26,719 nt of DNA from Ilumatobacteraceae bacterium (GTDB lineage: Bacteria > Actinomycetota > Acidimicrobiia > Acidimicrobiales > Ilumatobacteraceae), in assembly GCA_025464045.1 (NCBI GenBank), contig JAODBQ010000477.1, positions 1 through 26,719 on the forward strand, given 5' to 3'. The position numbers and the translations under genes are program-made. The notes beneath the pieces were generated by a model, which worked only from the letters and a program-made list of their open reading frames with translations, was not told where the DNA came from and searched no databases. Below are positions 10,506 through 17,928 of the stretch, in pieces; position 1 is the stretch's first letter, and each line of letters starts with the position of its first letter.

Positions 10506-11413
10506 GGTTCGATCGTGCCCGCGGTCGCGACGTCGTCGTCGGGTTGCGCCTGGGGCTCGTCCCAGACGGTGGCCAGCTGCTCCACCGCAGCGGCGTCGAG
10601 GGTCGTGCCGGCGTGCACCGGCAGGTGCAGCTGCGCGAGTGCCAGATCCTGGCCGAGGCGCGCGCACTCGCCCCGATGCAGCTCGCGGCGGGCGTTGCGG
10701 AACTCGGCCGCGGCGCGCATCGGCGACTCGGGCGGCGCGACTGCTGGATCGAGGTCGTCGCCGAAGCCGACGTCGACGGCGTTGACGACCACCGGTCCGA
10801 GGTGGACCTGCGCCCGGTCCTCCAATGCGTAGGCGGTCTCGACCAGTTCGTTCACGGGAGTCGTCTCCGGCAGGGTCACCAGCACCACCTGGGCACGCCG
10901 CTGGTCGGCGAGCATCGCCGCCACGTCCGCCGCCTGGGTGCGCAGCGGACCACCACGCACCGTGGCCAACATCCCGGGCGCCGCCTGCAGGAACGTGATC
11001 GCGTGGCCGGCTGCGGGCCCATCCACCAGGATCAGGTCCCACTCCCCGGAGCGCTCGAGCTGCTTGATCTTGCCCAGCACGACGATGTCGTCGATGCCGG
11101 GTGCAGCGGTGGCCACGACGTCGATCACGCCGCTGCTGATCAGCCGGCGCGACACCCGCTTGAGGCCATGCGTGTCCAGGTACTCGGCCAGCGCATCGGC
11201 AGCGGTGATCGTCAACGACGGCACGTCGCCGAGCAGGTTGCGCAGCGCCGGACGGTCGTCCAGCTCGACGACCAGCACCCGAAGGCCGCGACGCACTGCC
11301 GCTCGCGCCAGAACGGCCGTTACCGTGGTCTTCCCCACGCCCCCTTTGCCGGCCACGATGGCAACGCGGGCAGCGGAGAGGAAATGCAGCGGATCCACGC
11401 TCTTCGGAGGCAT
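10502..11413 (-). CDS. Get3/ArsA-like ATPase, first of pair (Rv3679-like)
   Basis: The protein has 303 aa. The P-loop AGKGGVGKTT is at residues 21-30 and includes the signature Lys23. VVELDDRPALRNLLG and DLILVDGPAAGHAITFL correspond to the switch regions of the SIMIBI ATPase fold. It is the canonical member of the pair; the partner has lost the signature Lys. ATG 11413 is chosen because TAGTCT (minus, 11422-11427) lies 8 nt ahead, giving a probable leaderless start; GTG at codon 6 is a possible alternative. The start codon is only 2 bp from that of the divergent nfeD-like gene. Probably cytosolic and membrane-associating; the substrate is unknown. Confidence 0.85.
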   Translation of the reverse strand: MPPKSVDPLHFLSAARVAIVAGKGGVGKTTVTAVLARAAVRRGLRVLVVELDDRPALRNLLGDVPSLTITAADALAEYLDTHGLKRVSRRLISSGVIDVVATAAPGIDDIVVLGKIKQLERSGEWDLILVDGPAAGHAITFLQAAPGMLATVRGGPLRTQAADVAAMLADQRRAQVVLVTLPETTPVNELVETAYALEDRAQVHLGPVVVNAVDVGFGDDLDPAVAPPESPMRAAAEFRNARRELHRGECARLGQDLALAQLHLPVHAGTTLDAAAVEQLATVWDEPQAQPDDDVATAGTIEP

Positions 11414-11427
11414 TTGTGCGCAGACTA
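11406..11427. promoter_or_regulatory. Compact divergent start region of the ATPase pair and nfeD-like gene
   Basis: The Shine-Dalgarno GGAGG (11406-11410) for the plus-strand GTG 11416 lies inside the first codons of the minus-strand ATPase. A -10-like TAGTCT (11422-11427, minus) for that ATPase lies inside the first codons of the plus gene. The start codons are separated by 2 bp, so each gene's initiation signals lie in the other's coding sequence. Confidence 0.5.
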
Positions 11428-12918
11428 GCGATCGCCTTGATCTCGGCCGCCCTGGCGCTGGCCGGGGGGCTCGGCCTCGCCGGCGCCCGGGCGCAGGCAA
11501 GCGACCCGGCGTCCGCGCCGCGCATCGACGCGGCGACATCACCCATCGGCCAGCCGTCGGCCGCGACCGGCCTCGTCGTCGGCGCTGCCGGATCGACGGC
11601 CACGACCACACCTGGTGAAGGCGTGACGGCGAGCACCGCAGCGTCGGGTGACGGCACCGGAGCCGGGACGGCGGCCGACCTCGCGCCGGTCGATGTGCTG
11701 CAGGTCTCCGGGCTGTTCGACGCGGTGGTGGTCGAATCGATCGAGCAGGCCATCGACCGCAGCGAGCACAACGGGTCGCAGGCGTTGATCCTGCAGATGA
11801 GCTCGAGCGGAGCCACGGTGTCGCGTGCGACCATGGCCAAGCTCGTCGGCGAGCTCGCCGACTCCACGGTCGCGATCGGGATCTGGGTCGGACCGTCCAG
11901 CGGGTCGCGGGTCTACGGCCTGCCGGCCCAGCTGTTCGCCGTGGCGGACGTGACCGCGATGGTGCAGGGCAGCCGCATCGGGTACACGGGCGAGCCACTC
12001 GCGTACGACGGCAAGGTCGTCGACTTCGGCAACTCGGCGGCCGTCCTGCGCACCGGATCGATGAGCTTCAACGAGGCGCGCGCCGCCGGTGTGCTCCGCC
12101 TCGACACGAAGGACGTCGGCGTGCCGACGGTGCGCAACATGGTCCAGGCGCTGGACGGCGTGCAGGCCAGGGGGCGCACGCTCGACACCGTCACCGACGA
12201 GCTGCAGGCGAACGGTCAGGTGCAGTCGACGAGCACGCTCGTGCGCTTCAACGGCCTCGGCCTGACTGATCAGTTGATGCACACGGTCGCCAGCCCGTCG
12301 ATGGCCTACCTGTTCTTCGTGATCGGGGCAGCACTGCTGATCTTCGAGTTCTTCACCGCAGGTGTCGGCGTCGCCGGTCTGGTCGGCGCGGTCTGCATCA
12401 TCTTCGGCTGCTACGGGTTCGCCGAGCTGCCGGTGCGTCCGTTCGCGATCGTGCTGCTGGTGCTGGCGATGCTGGCCTTCGCGATCGACGTGCAGGTCGG
12501 CGTCCCACGGTTCTGGACGGGAGCGGGGATCACGCTGTTCATCCTCGGGTCCTGGTTCCTGTACCAACCGTTGCCCGGCAACGACCTCCGGCTGAGCTGG
12601 ATCACCCTGATCGCCGGGGTGGTGGGGGTGATGCTCACCTACATCGTCGGCATGCCGTCGATGGTGCGCACCCGGTTCGCCACACCGACCATCGGGCGGG
12701 AGTGGATGATCGGCGAGACCGGGACCGCGGCCGAGGAGATCGACCCGGAGGGCATCGCCACCGTCGGCGCGGCGCGCTGGCGGGCGCGGACGAACCGGGC
12801 GACACCGATCTCCCTCGGTGCCGGGCTGCGGGTGGTGGCGATCGACGGCGTCACCCTGCAGGTGGAGCCGCTTGACGGCGCGGCCCGCGACTACCGGGAA
12901 CAACGCAGCCGCGACTGA
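11416..12918 (+). CDS. NfeD-like membrane protein (ClpP-class protease-like N-terminal domain)
   Basis: The protein has 500 aa. GTG 11416 follows GGAGG at a 5-nt spacing. A signal peptide (RRLAIALISAALALAGGLGLAGARA) precedes a ClpP/SPP-like domain at about residues 90-290 (LQVSGLFDAVVVESIEQAI; QALILQMSSSGATVS). Four or five transmembrane helices follow at about 295-415, and a C-terminal OB-fold typical of NfeD ends the protein (IGETGTAAEEIDPEGIATV; VVAIDGVTLQVEPL). In active 1510-type proteases a Ser lies in a GARAASAG-like loop; here the equivalent appears as SGSRVYGLPAQ, so catalysis is doubtful. NfeD proteins are membrane-quality or stomatin partners. It is co-oriented with an alpha/beta hydrolase 10 nt downstream. 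Confidence 0.85.
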   Translation: MRRLAIALISAALALAGGLGLAGARAQASDPASAPRIDAATSPIGQPSAATGLVVGAAGSTATTTPGEGVTASTAASGDGTGAGTAADLAPVDVLQVSGLFDAVVVESIEQAIDRSEHNGSQALILQMSSSGATVSRATMAKLVGELADSTVAIGIWVGPSSGSRVYGLPAQLFAVADVTAMVQGSRIGYTGEPLAYDGKVVDFGNSAAVLRTGSMSFNEARAAGVLRLDTKDVGVPTVRNMVQALDGVQARGRTLDTVTDELQANGQVQSTSTLVRFNGLGLTDQLMHTVASPSMAYLFFVIGAALLIFEFFTAGVGVAGLVGAVCIIFGCYGFAELPVRPFAIVLLVLAMLAFAIDVQVGVPRFWTGAGITLFILGSWFLYQPLPGNDLRLSWITLIAGVVGVMLTYIVGMPSMVRTRFATPTIGREWMIGETGTAAEEIDPEGIATVGAARWRARTNRATPISLGAGLRVVAIDGVTLQVEPLDGAARDYREQRSRD

Positions 12919-12928
12919 CGAGGTCCTG

Positions 12929-13870
12929 ATGACACCGGTCGTGGTCTCCAAGCGGACGTGGGTCCAGGGGCGCCCCGCCGCGTACAGCGTGGCGGGTGAG
13001 GGCATGCCGGTCCTGCTGCTCCACGGCTGGGCGCTCGCCCACCACACGTACCGGGGCGTGATCGAGATCATCGCCTCGCAGGGATGCCGCGTGTACGCCC
13101 CGGCGATGCCCGGCTTCGGCGGCACCGGCGGCCTGTCCGACGGCGCCTTCTCGATCAGCGGCTACGCCCGCTGGGTCTCCGACTTCCTCGACGTGCTCGA
13201 GGTGGACGAGCCGGCCGTCGTGATGGGGCACTCGTTCGGCGGCGGGGTGGCCGTGCGTCTCGCCTACGAGCACCGTGCCAAGGTGCGCTCGCTGGTGCTG
13301 GTCAACGCGGTCGGCGGCTCGTCGTGGCGCAAGGGCAACTCGTTGCGCAGCATCGCCGATCGACCGCTGTGGGACTGGGGCCTGCACTTCCCGTCGGACG
13401 TGTGGCCGCTGCGCCAGGCCACCAAGGTGGTGCCGGTGATGGCCGAGGACTTCGTGCCCAACCTGCTGCGCAACCCGCGGGCGATGTTGCGCGTCGCCAA
13501 CCTCGCTCGGCGCGCGGATCTGCGTCACGAGCTCGAGCAGCTGCGCGATCAGGGCATGCCGATCTCGATCATCTGGGCGACACGGGACGGAGTGATCCCG
13601 CGCGAGTCGTTCGAGGCCCTGTGCGTCGCGTCCGGGGTGCAGGGCACCGTGGTGGAGGGCTCCCACAGCTGGCTGCTCGCCGAGCCGAACCGGTTCGGCG
13701 AGGTGATCACCAACGACCTGCGCGTCGCCAAGGCTGCACGCGACCTCGAGCACGACGTCCCCACCGTCCAGCGCCGCGGCCTGCGCCGGGTGACGTCGCT
13801 CAACGGTCGGGCGAAGCCGGCGGCGGCAACCGTGGCCCGGCGATCCGGACATCCCCCCGCCGACGAGTGA
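12929..13870 (+). CDS. Alpha/beta hydrolase
   Basis: The protein has 313 aa, with ATG 12929 after GAGG at 12920-12923. The hydrolase core is complete: oxyanion segment LLLHGWALAHHTY, nucleophile elbow GHSFGG (Ser102), acid Asp220 in WATRDGVIP and His246 in EGSHSWLL. A cap domain spans about residues 130-205. The substrate is unknown; esterase, lipase-like and C-C hydrolase roles are possible. The basic C-terminal extension (about 50 residues after the catalytic His region) overlaps the 3' end of convergent selB by 71 bp. Confidence 0.85.
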   Translation: MTPVVVSKRTWVQGRPAAYSVAGEGMPVLLLHGWALAHHTYRGVIEIIASQGCRVYAPAMPGFGGTGGLSDGAFSISGYARWVSDFLDVLEVDEPAVVMGHSFGGGVAVRLAYEHRAKVRSLVLVNAVGGSSWRKGNSLRSIADRPLWDWGLHFPSDVWPLRQATKVVPVMAEDFVPNLLRNPRAMLRVANLARRADLRHELEQLRDQGMPISIIWATRDGVIPRESFEALCVASGVQGTVVEGSHSWLLAEPNRFGEVITNDLRVAKAARDLEHDVPTVQRRGLRRVTSLNGRAKPAAATVARRSGHPPADE

Positions 13871-15575
13871 CACCCCGCGCGTCGAGCTCGTTGAGCAGCG
13901 GCAGCGCGTACTTGCGACTCGTGCCGAGTGCCTCGCGGAACTGCGACATCGTGAACCCGGCTGCGTTCGGGGCGCTCGGGCCGGCCGGTTCGGCGCCCCG
14001 CAGCAGCAGCTGCGCGGCGCGCTGGGCGGCAGCGTCGATCGTGTCCGGGTGGAAGCAGATGCCGTCGCGCTCGACGATCAGCCCACGCCGGATCAGCTCG
14101 CGCAGCTCGTTGCGGGTCACCCCGACCGGGTCCGGCGGCGCGACCCCGCCGGCGCGCAGCGCGGCGGTGAACGGATGGTCGGCGTAGCTGTCGACGAACC
14201 CGACCCGGCGGGCGATGCCGCCGTCGATGTGCACGTCGGCGAACGTGCCGAGCAGCGCGCGTTGCGGCTCGTCGAGCACGGCCGTGTCGAGCCCTGTCGC
14301 ACCGGCGGCGTCGATGCGTGCGAGCAGCGCGGTCTGCATCGTCAGGTGCAGGACGGGATCGATCATCCACCGGCCGACGTGCTCGCCGGGGAGTGCGTCG
14401 ACGGGCGCGCCGGTCAGTGCGGCGAGGTCGTCGGTGCTGATCACCCCCCGTTCGCGCAGGACTCGCTCGATGGAGCGGTCGGGACGTGCCTTGGACGCCG
14501 GGAGCGCGGGTGCGACGTCGAGGACCTCGCCGCCGCCGACGGTCTCGCTCCGGCCGCTCTCGCGCAGCACGAACCGATCACCCGGCAGGAGCGGCAGGGA
14601 GCGCTGGAGGTGGATCCGCACGAGACCGTCCGCGCCCGGCGCGATCGCTTGGCTGCCGAGGACGCGCAGCCGCACCGGCACCTCGCCCGAGCCGATGTAG
14701 GCCACGTACGCCCCGCGTCGCGACACGTCGTGGTCGAGCGCGCCGAGCACCCGCAACGAGGCGTCGAAGCGCTGGGTCGGGCGCCACTGCTCGGCGACCA
14801 CCAGTGCATCGCCGCGAGCGAGCTGATCGTGGTCGACGCCGGCGAGGTTGAGCGCGGCGCGGTTGCCCGGCCCGAGCGCATCGACCCGGGCACCGTGCGT
14901 CTGCACGCTGCGCACCCGCACGTCGATCTCCAGCGGCCACACGTCGAGGTGCTGATCGACCCGCACCTCGCCGCCCGTGAGCGTGCCGGTGACCACCGTG
15001 CCGCTGCCCTTCGCGGCGAAGACACGGTCGATCCACAGCCGCGGGCGCTCGCGTGAGACGGCAGCAGGCGTAGTGCGCACGAGATCGTCCAGGGCGCCGA
15101 GCACGTCCTCGAGCCCGTCGCCGGACGCGTTGCTGAACGCCACGAGCGGGGCGTCGGCGAGGAACGATCCGGCGAGATGATCGCTGACCTCAAGTTGTTG
15201 GAGTTGCAACCACTCGTCGTCCACGAGGTCGGTCATCGTCATCACCACCACGCCGTGGCGCACCCCGAGCAGCTCGAGGATCCGCAGGTGCTCCTCGGTC
15301 TGCGGCTTCCATCCCTCGGTCGCGGCGATCACGAGCACGCACGCATCGACGCCGCCGACGCCGGCGAGCATGTTGCGGATGAAGCGCACGTGCCCGGGCA
15401 CGTCGATGAAGCTGATGCCCTCGCCGCTCGGCAACGTCATGTGGGCGAAGCCGAGGTCGATGGTCAGCCCGCGCCGCTGCTCCTCCTCGAACCGGTCCGG
15501 ATCGATGCCGGTCAACGCGCGGACGAGCGACGACTTGCCGTGATCGACGTGACCGGCGGTGGCGACGACGCGCAT
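13800..15575 (-). CDS. selB: Selenocysteine-specific translation elongation factor
   Basis: The protein has 591 aa, a normal SelB length. The N-terminal GTPase domain has GHVDHGKS (8-15), RRGLTIDLGFA, DVPGH (58-62) and a G4 element reading TMTD (113-116) where Lys is usual. Domains II/III follow (WIDRVFAAKGSGTVVTGTLTGG), and the C-terminal winged helices (TMSQFREALGTSRKYALPLLNELDARGVTRRRGD) bind the SECIS hairpin of selenoprotein mRNAs. SelB brings Sec-tRNA to UGA codons. ATG 15575 is 3 nt after the selA stop, forming a selAB operon. The last 71 bp overlap the convergent hydrolase gene. Confidence 0.96.
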   Translation of the reverse strand: MRVVATAGHVDHGKSSLVRALTGIDPDRFEEEQRRGLTIDLGFAHMTLPSGEGISFIDVPGHVRFIRNMLAGVGGVDACVLVIAATEGWKPQTEEHLRILELLGVRHGVVVMTMTDLVDDEWLQLQQLEVSDHLAGSFLADAPLVAFSNASGDGLEDVLGALDDLVRTTPAAVSRERPRLWIDRVFAAKGSGTVVTGTLTGGEVRVDQHLDVWPLEIDVRVRSVQTHGARVDALGPGNRAALNLAGVDHDQLARGDALVVAEQWRPTQRFDASLRVLGALDHDVSRRGAYVAYIGSGEVPVRLRVLGSQAIAPGADGLVRIHLQRSLPLLPGDRFVLRESGRSETVGGGEVLDVAPALPASKARPDRSIERVLRERGVISTDDLAALTGAPVDALPGEHVGRWMIDPVLHLTMQTALLARIDAAGATGLDTAVLDEPQRALLGTFADVHIDGGIARRVGFVDSYADHPFTAALRAGGVAPPDPVGVTRNELRELIRRGLIVERDGICFHPDTIDAAAQRAAQLLLRGAEPAGPSAPNAAGFTMSQFREALGTSRKYALPLLNELDARGVTRRRGDVRIAGPRLPPPASPDR

Positions 15576-15578
15576 CGG

Positions 15579-16865
15579 CTAGTGCCGTGAGTCGCGCAGG
15601 GCGGCGACCACGTCCCGGTCGTCGCCCTCGTGCACCGTGCGCAGGTCGACGAAGGTGCAGCCGTCCCGCACGCGAGCGATGACCGGCGGATCGTGCCGGC
15701 GCAGCTCGGCGAGGCGGTCTCCCTCGAGGCGGATGCCGATCGACGGCAGCGTCGCCCCGGGCGCGGATCCGGCGCCGGGAACGGCGTCGGTGGGCACCAT
15801 CTCGCCTTCGCCGAGTGCGGCCACGATCGCCGCGGCGCGAGCGCGCAGCCGGTCCAGCGATTCACTGACCATCTGCCAGAACGGAACCGATGTCACCGCC
15901 GTGCGGTCGAGGTAGGCGAGTGCCGTGCGTTGGAGCGCGAGGAGCACGTGACCACCCGGCCGCAGCGCCCGGGCGAGGGGGTGACGCCGACACTGCTCGA
16001 CGAGGTCGGCGCGGCCGACGATGATCCCCGCCTGTGGACCACCGAGGAGCTTGTCGCCGCTGAACGTGACGAGACCCGCCCCGGCGGCGAGCGTCTGGCG
16101 GGCGGCCGGTTCGCCGGCGAGCCATGCGGGCGGCGGACCAGGGAGCCACGGGCAGTTGGCGTCGATCAACCCACTGCCGATGTCCGCGACCACGGGGATT
16201 CCGAGGCCGGCGAGCTCGTGCACGGTCGTCGCCTCGACGAACCCCTCGACGCGATAGTTGCTGGGATGGACCTTCAGCGCGAGGGCGACGTCCGCGCCGG
16301 GCAGCGACAGCGCGCGTGCGTAGTCCGCAAGGCGCGTGCGGTTGGTGGTGCCGACGTCCACGAGCCGCGCGCCGCTCTGCTCCATCACCTCCGGCACCCG
16401 GAACCCGCCGCCGATCTCGACGCTCTCGCCGCGGCTCACGAGCACGTCACGCCCGGCGGCGAGCGCGGCGAGCACCAGCAGCACGGCAGCAGCGTTGTTG
16501 TTGACCACGATCGCCGACTCACTGCCGCAGAGCCGGGCCAGCAGCGCGCCGACCGCGGCGAAGCGCGAACCGCGCTCGCCGGTGCGGATGTCCAGCTCGA
16601 GGTTCATCGCCCGCGCTGGATGATCGAGGGCGAGCGGGGCACGGCCGAGGTTGGTGTGCAGGAGCACGCCCGTCGCGTTGATCACCGGCCCGAGCAGGCC
16701 GCGGCGGAGGTCGGCGGCGCGGCCGATCACGGCCGCCGGGTCGTGCTCGCCGGCGGCGATCGCCTCCCGCGCCAGGTCGACGCAGAGCGCATGGGGGAGC
16801 CCGACGCTGGCCATCGCCCGGGCGAGTGCGTCGACGCTCGGCGGCCGGTTCGGCGGTGCTGCCAT
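15579..16865 (-). CDS. selA: L-seryl-tRNA(Sec) selenium transferase
   Basis: The protein has 428 aa. It converts Ser-tRNA(Sec) to Sec-tRNA(Sec) with selenophosphate, using PLP bound to Lys272 (FSGDKLLGGPQAGIIVG). Further family signatures are INATGVLLHTNLGRAPL and VNNNAAAVLLVL. ATG 16865 is preferred over the farther ATG at 16910, because the protein begins with the family-like MAAPPNRPPSVDALARAM and TACGCT stands exactly 7 nt upstream as a leaderless-type -10 box. It is first in the selAB operon and divergent from dut. selC (tRNA-Sec) and selD were looked for here and not seen. Confidence 0.96.
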   Translation of the reverse strand: MAAPPNRPPSVDALARAMASVGLPHALCVDLAREAIAAGEHDPAAVIGRAADLRRGLLGPVINATGVLLHTNLGRAPLALDHPARAMNLELDIRTGERGSRFAAVGALLARLCGSESAIVVNNNAAAVLLVLAALAAGRDVLVSRGESVEIGGGFRVPEVMEQSGARLVDVGTTNRTRLADYARALSLPGADVALALKVHPSNYRVEGFVEATTVHELAGLGIPVVADIGSGLIDANCPWLPGPPPAWLAGEPAARQTLAAGAGLVTFSGDKLLGGPQAGIIVGRADLVEQCRRHPLARALRPGGHVLLALQRTALAYLDRTAVTSVPFWQMVSESLDRLRARAAAIVAALGEGEMVPTDAVPGAGSAPGATLPSIGIRLEGDRLAELRRHDPPVIARVRDGCTFVDLRTVHEGDDRDVVAALRDSRH

Positions 16866-16872
16866 CGGGGCG

Positions 16873-16882
16873 AGCGTACGCT
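16873..16882. promoter_or_regulatory. Palindromic bidirectional -10 element shared by selA and dut
   Basis: The perfect 10-bp palindrome AGCGTACGCT contains TACGCT on both strands. On the minus strand it ends 7 nt before selA ATG 16865; on the plus strand it ends 8 nt before dut GTG 16891. Both distances fit a TANNNT -10 box for leaderless mRNAs. Confidence 0.6.
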
Positions 16883-16890
16883 GGGCCGCC

Positions 16891-17328
16891 GTGCTGCCCG
16901 TACCAGTCATGCGTCTCGATCCCGACCTCCCGCTCCCCGATTACGCCCACCCGGGCGACGCGGGGCTCGATCTGCGCGCCAGGATCGACGCCGTCGTCGC
17001 TCCCGCCGGCGGTCGGGCGCTCGTGCCCACGGGCATTGCCGTGGCCATCCCTGCCGGGTACGCCGGGTTCGTGCTGCCGCGTAGCGGCAATGCGCTGAAC
17101 CACGGGGTGACGATGGCGAACACGCCCGGGTTGATCGACTCCGCCTACCGCGGTGAGCTGAAGGTGATCCTGCTCAACACCGACCCGACCGAACCGTTCC
17201 AGGTCAAGCGCGGCGAGCGCATCGCCCAGCTCGTCGTCCAACGCGTCGAGGAGGCCAGCTGGCAGGTCGTCGACGAGCTCGACGGCGACGACCGCGGCGG
17301 CGGCTTCGGCCACTCCGGCCGCCACTGA
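16891..17328 (+). CDS. dut: dUTP diphosphatase (dUTPase)
   Basis: The protein has 145 aa from GTG 16891, chosen because TACGCT lies 8 nt upstream and the N-terminus then reads MLPVPVMRLDPDLPLP, typical of the family; ATG 16909 (139 aa) is the alternative. All five trimeric dUTPase motifs are present: GDAGLDLRA, LPRSGNALNHGV, NTPGLIDSAYRGE (catalytic Asp and Tyr), RGERIAQLVVQ and the Gly-rich C-terminal arm RGGGFGHSG. It hydrolyses dUTP to dUMP and pyrophosphate, keeping uracil out of DNA and supplying dTMP synthesis. Divergent from selA. Confidence 0.95.
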   Translation: MLPVPVMRLDPDLPLPDYAHPGDAGLDLRARIDAVVAPAGGRALVPTGIAVAIPAGYAGFVLPRSGNALNHGVTMANTPGLIDSAYRGELKVILLNTDPTEPFQVKRGERIAQLVVQRVEEASWQVVDELDGDDRGGGFGHSGRH

Positions 17329-17398
17329 CCCCGGCTCCGGGTCGGGCCGGTCGGATGCGCCGGCCGTCAGACCCGGTCGCACCTGGCACAATGCGGGG

Positions 17399-17761
17399 AT
17401 CGAGGGGACGCGCATCGATCAGTGGTTGTGGGCAGTGCGGCTGTACAAGACCCGGTCGCTCGCGGCCTCCGCGTGCCGCGGTGGCCACGTGCGGATCAAC
17501 GGAGCCTCGGCCAAGGCCGCGAGTGCGGTCAAGGTCGGTGACCGCGTCGAGGCCCGCGTCGCCGACCGCGACCGGGTGATCGAGGTGGTCCGGTTGATCG
17601 ACAAGCGCGTGGCCGCACCCGTCGCGGCCGAGTGCATCGTCGACCACAGCCCGCCCGCCCCGCCGCAGGAGCTCGTCGTGCCGGTCTTCCGTCGCGACGT
17701 GGGCGCCGGCCGCCCGACGAAGAAGGACCGCCGCAGCATCGACCGCCTCCGCCGCAGCTGA
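17399..17761 (+). CDS. S4-domain RNA-binding protein (Hsp15/RqcP-like); no canonical start codon
   Basis: About 120 aa. An N-terminal S4 domain is clear: TRIDQWLWAVRLYKTRSLAA, then CRGGHVRINGASAKAASAVKVGD, the strand-turn-strand that binds RNA. The tail (AGRPTKKDRRSIDRLRR) is basic. Relatives (Hsp15/HslR, RqcP) act on stalled 50S subunits carrying peptidyl-tRNA. The domain needs residues from about 17408 onward, but no in-frame ATG, GTG or TTG lies between the dut stop and 17426. TTG 17426 would delete the first helix residues. Homologous proteins would place the start near ATC 17399, which I use as an approximate boundary. A non-canonical start or a sequence error is possible. Confidence 0.7.
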   Translation: MEGTRIDQWLWAVRLYKTRSLAASACRGGHVRINGASAKAASAVKVGDRVEARVADRDRVIEVVRLIDKRVAAPVAAECIVDHSPPAPPQELVVPVFRRDVGAGRPTKKDRRSIDRLRRS

Positions 17762-17784
17762 CCCGGCGCGCGCTGCCGCTACCG

Positions 17785-17799
17785 CGAACCGACGGTTCG
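17785..17799. terminator. Possible weak hairpin between convergent genes
   Basis: CGAAC, loop CGACG, GTTCG forms a 5-bp stem in the 167-bp gap between the S4 gene and the convergent serine hydrolase. There is no T-tract, so only the position supports a termination role. Confidence 0.25.
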
Positions 17800-17928
17800 G
17801 AGGCGCCGGTCGGTCGGCGTCGTGGCCGGATCGGTCTGGGCGTTGGCGTACTGGTCATGAGGTGACCGGGGATTGCTCTGTCGCGCGATGTCCGGTACGG
17901 CTCACTGCCTCGCCTGCGCGGGGCCGGG

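Noticed and set aside
9426..11413. Arsenite efflux ATPase (arsA)
   Set aside because: No arsB, arsC, arsD or arsR-like genes lie nearby, and the tandem arrangement matches the actinobacterial Get3-like pair.
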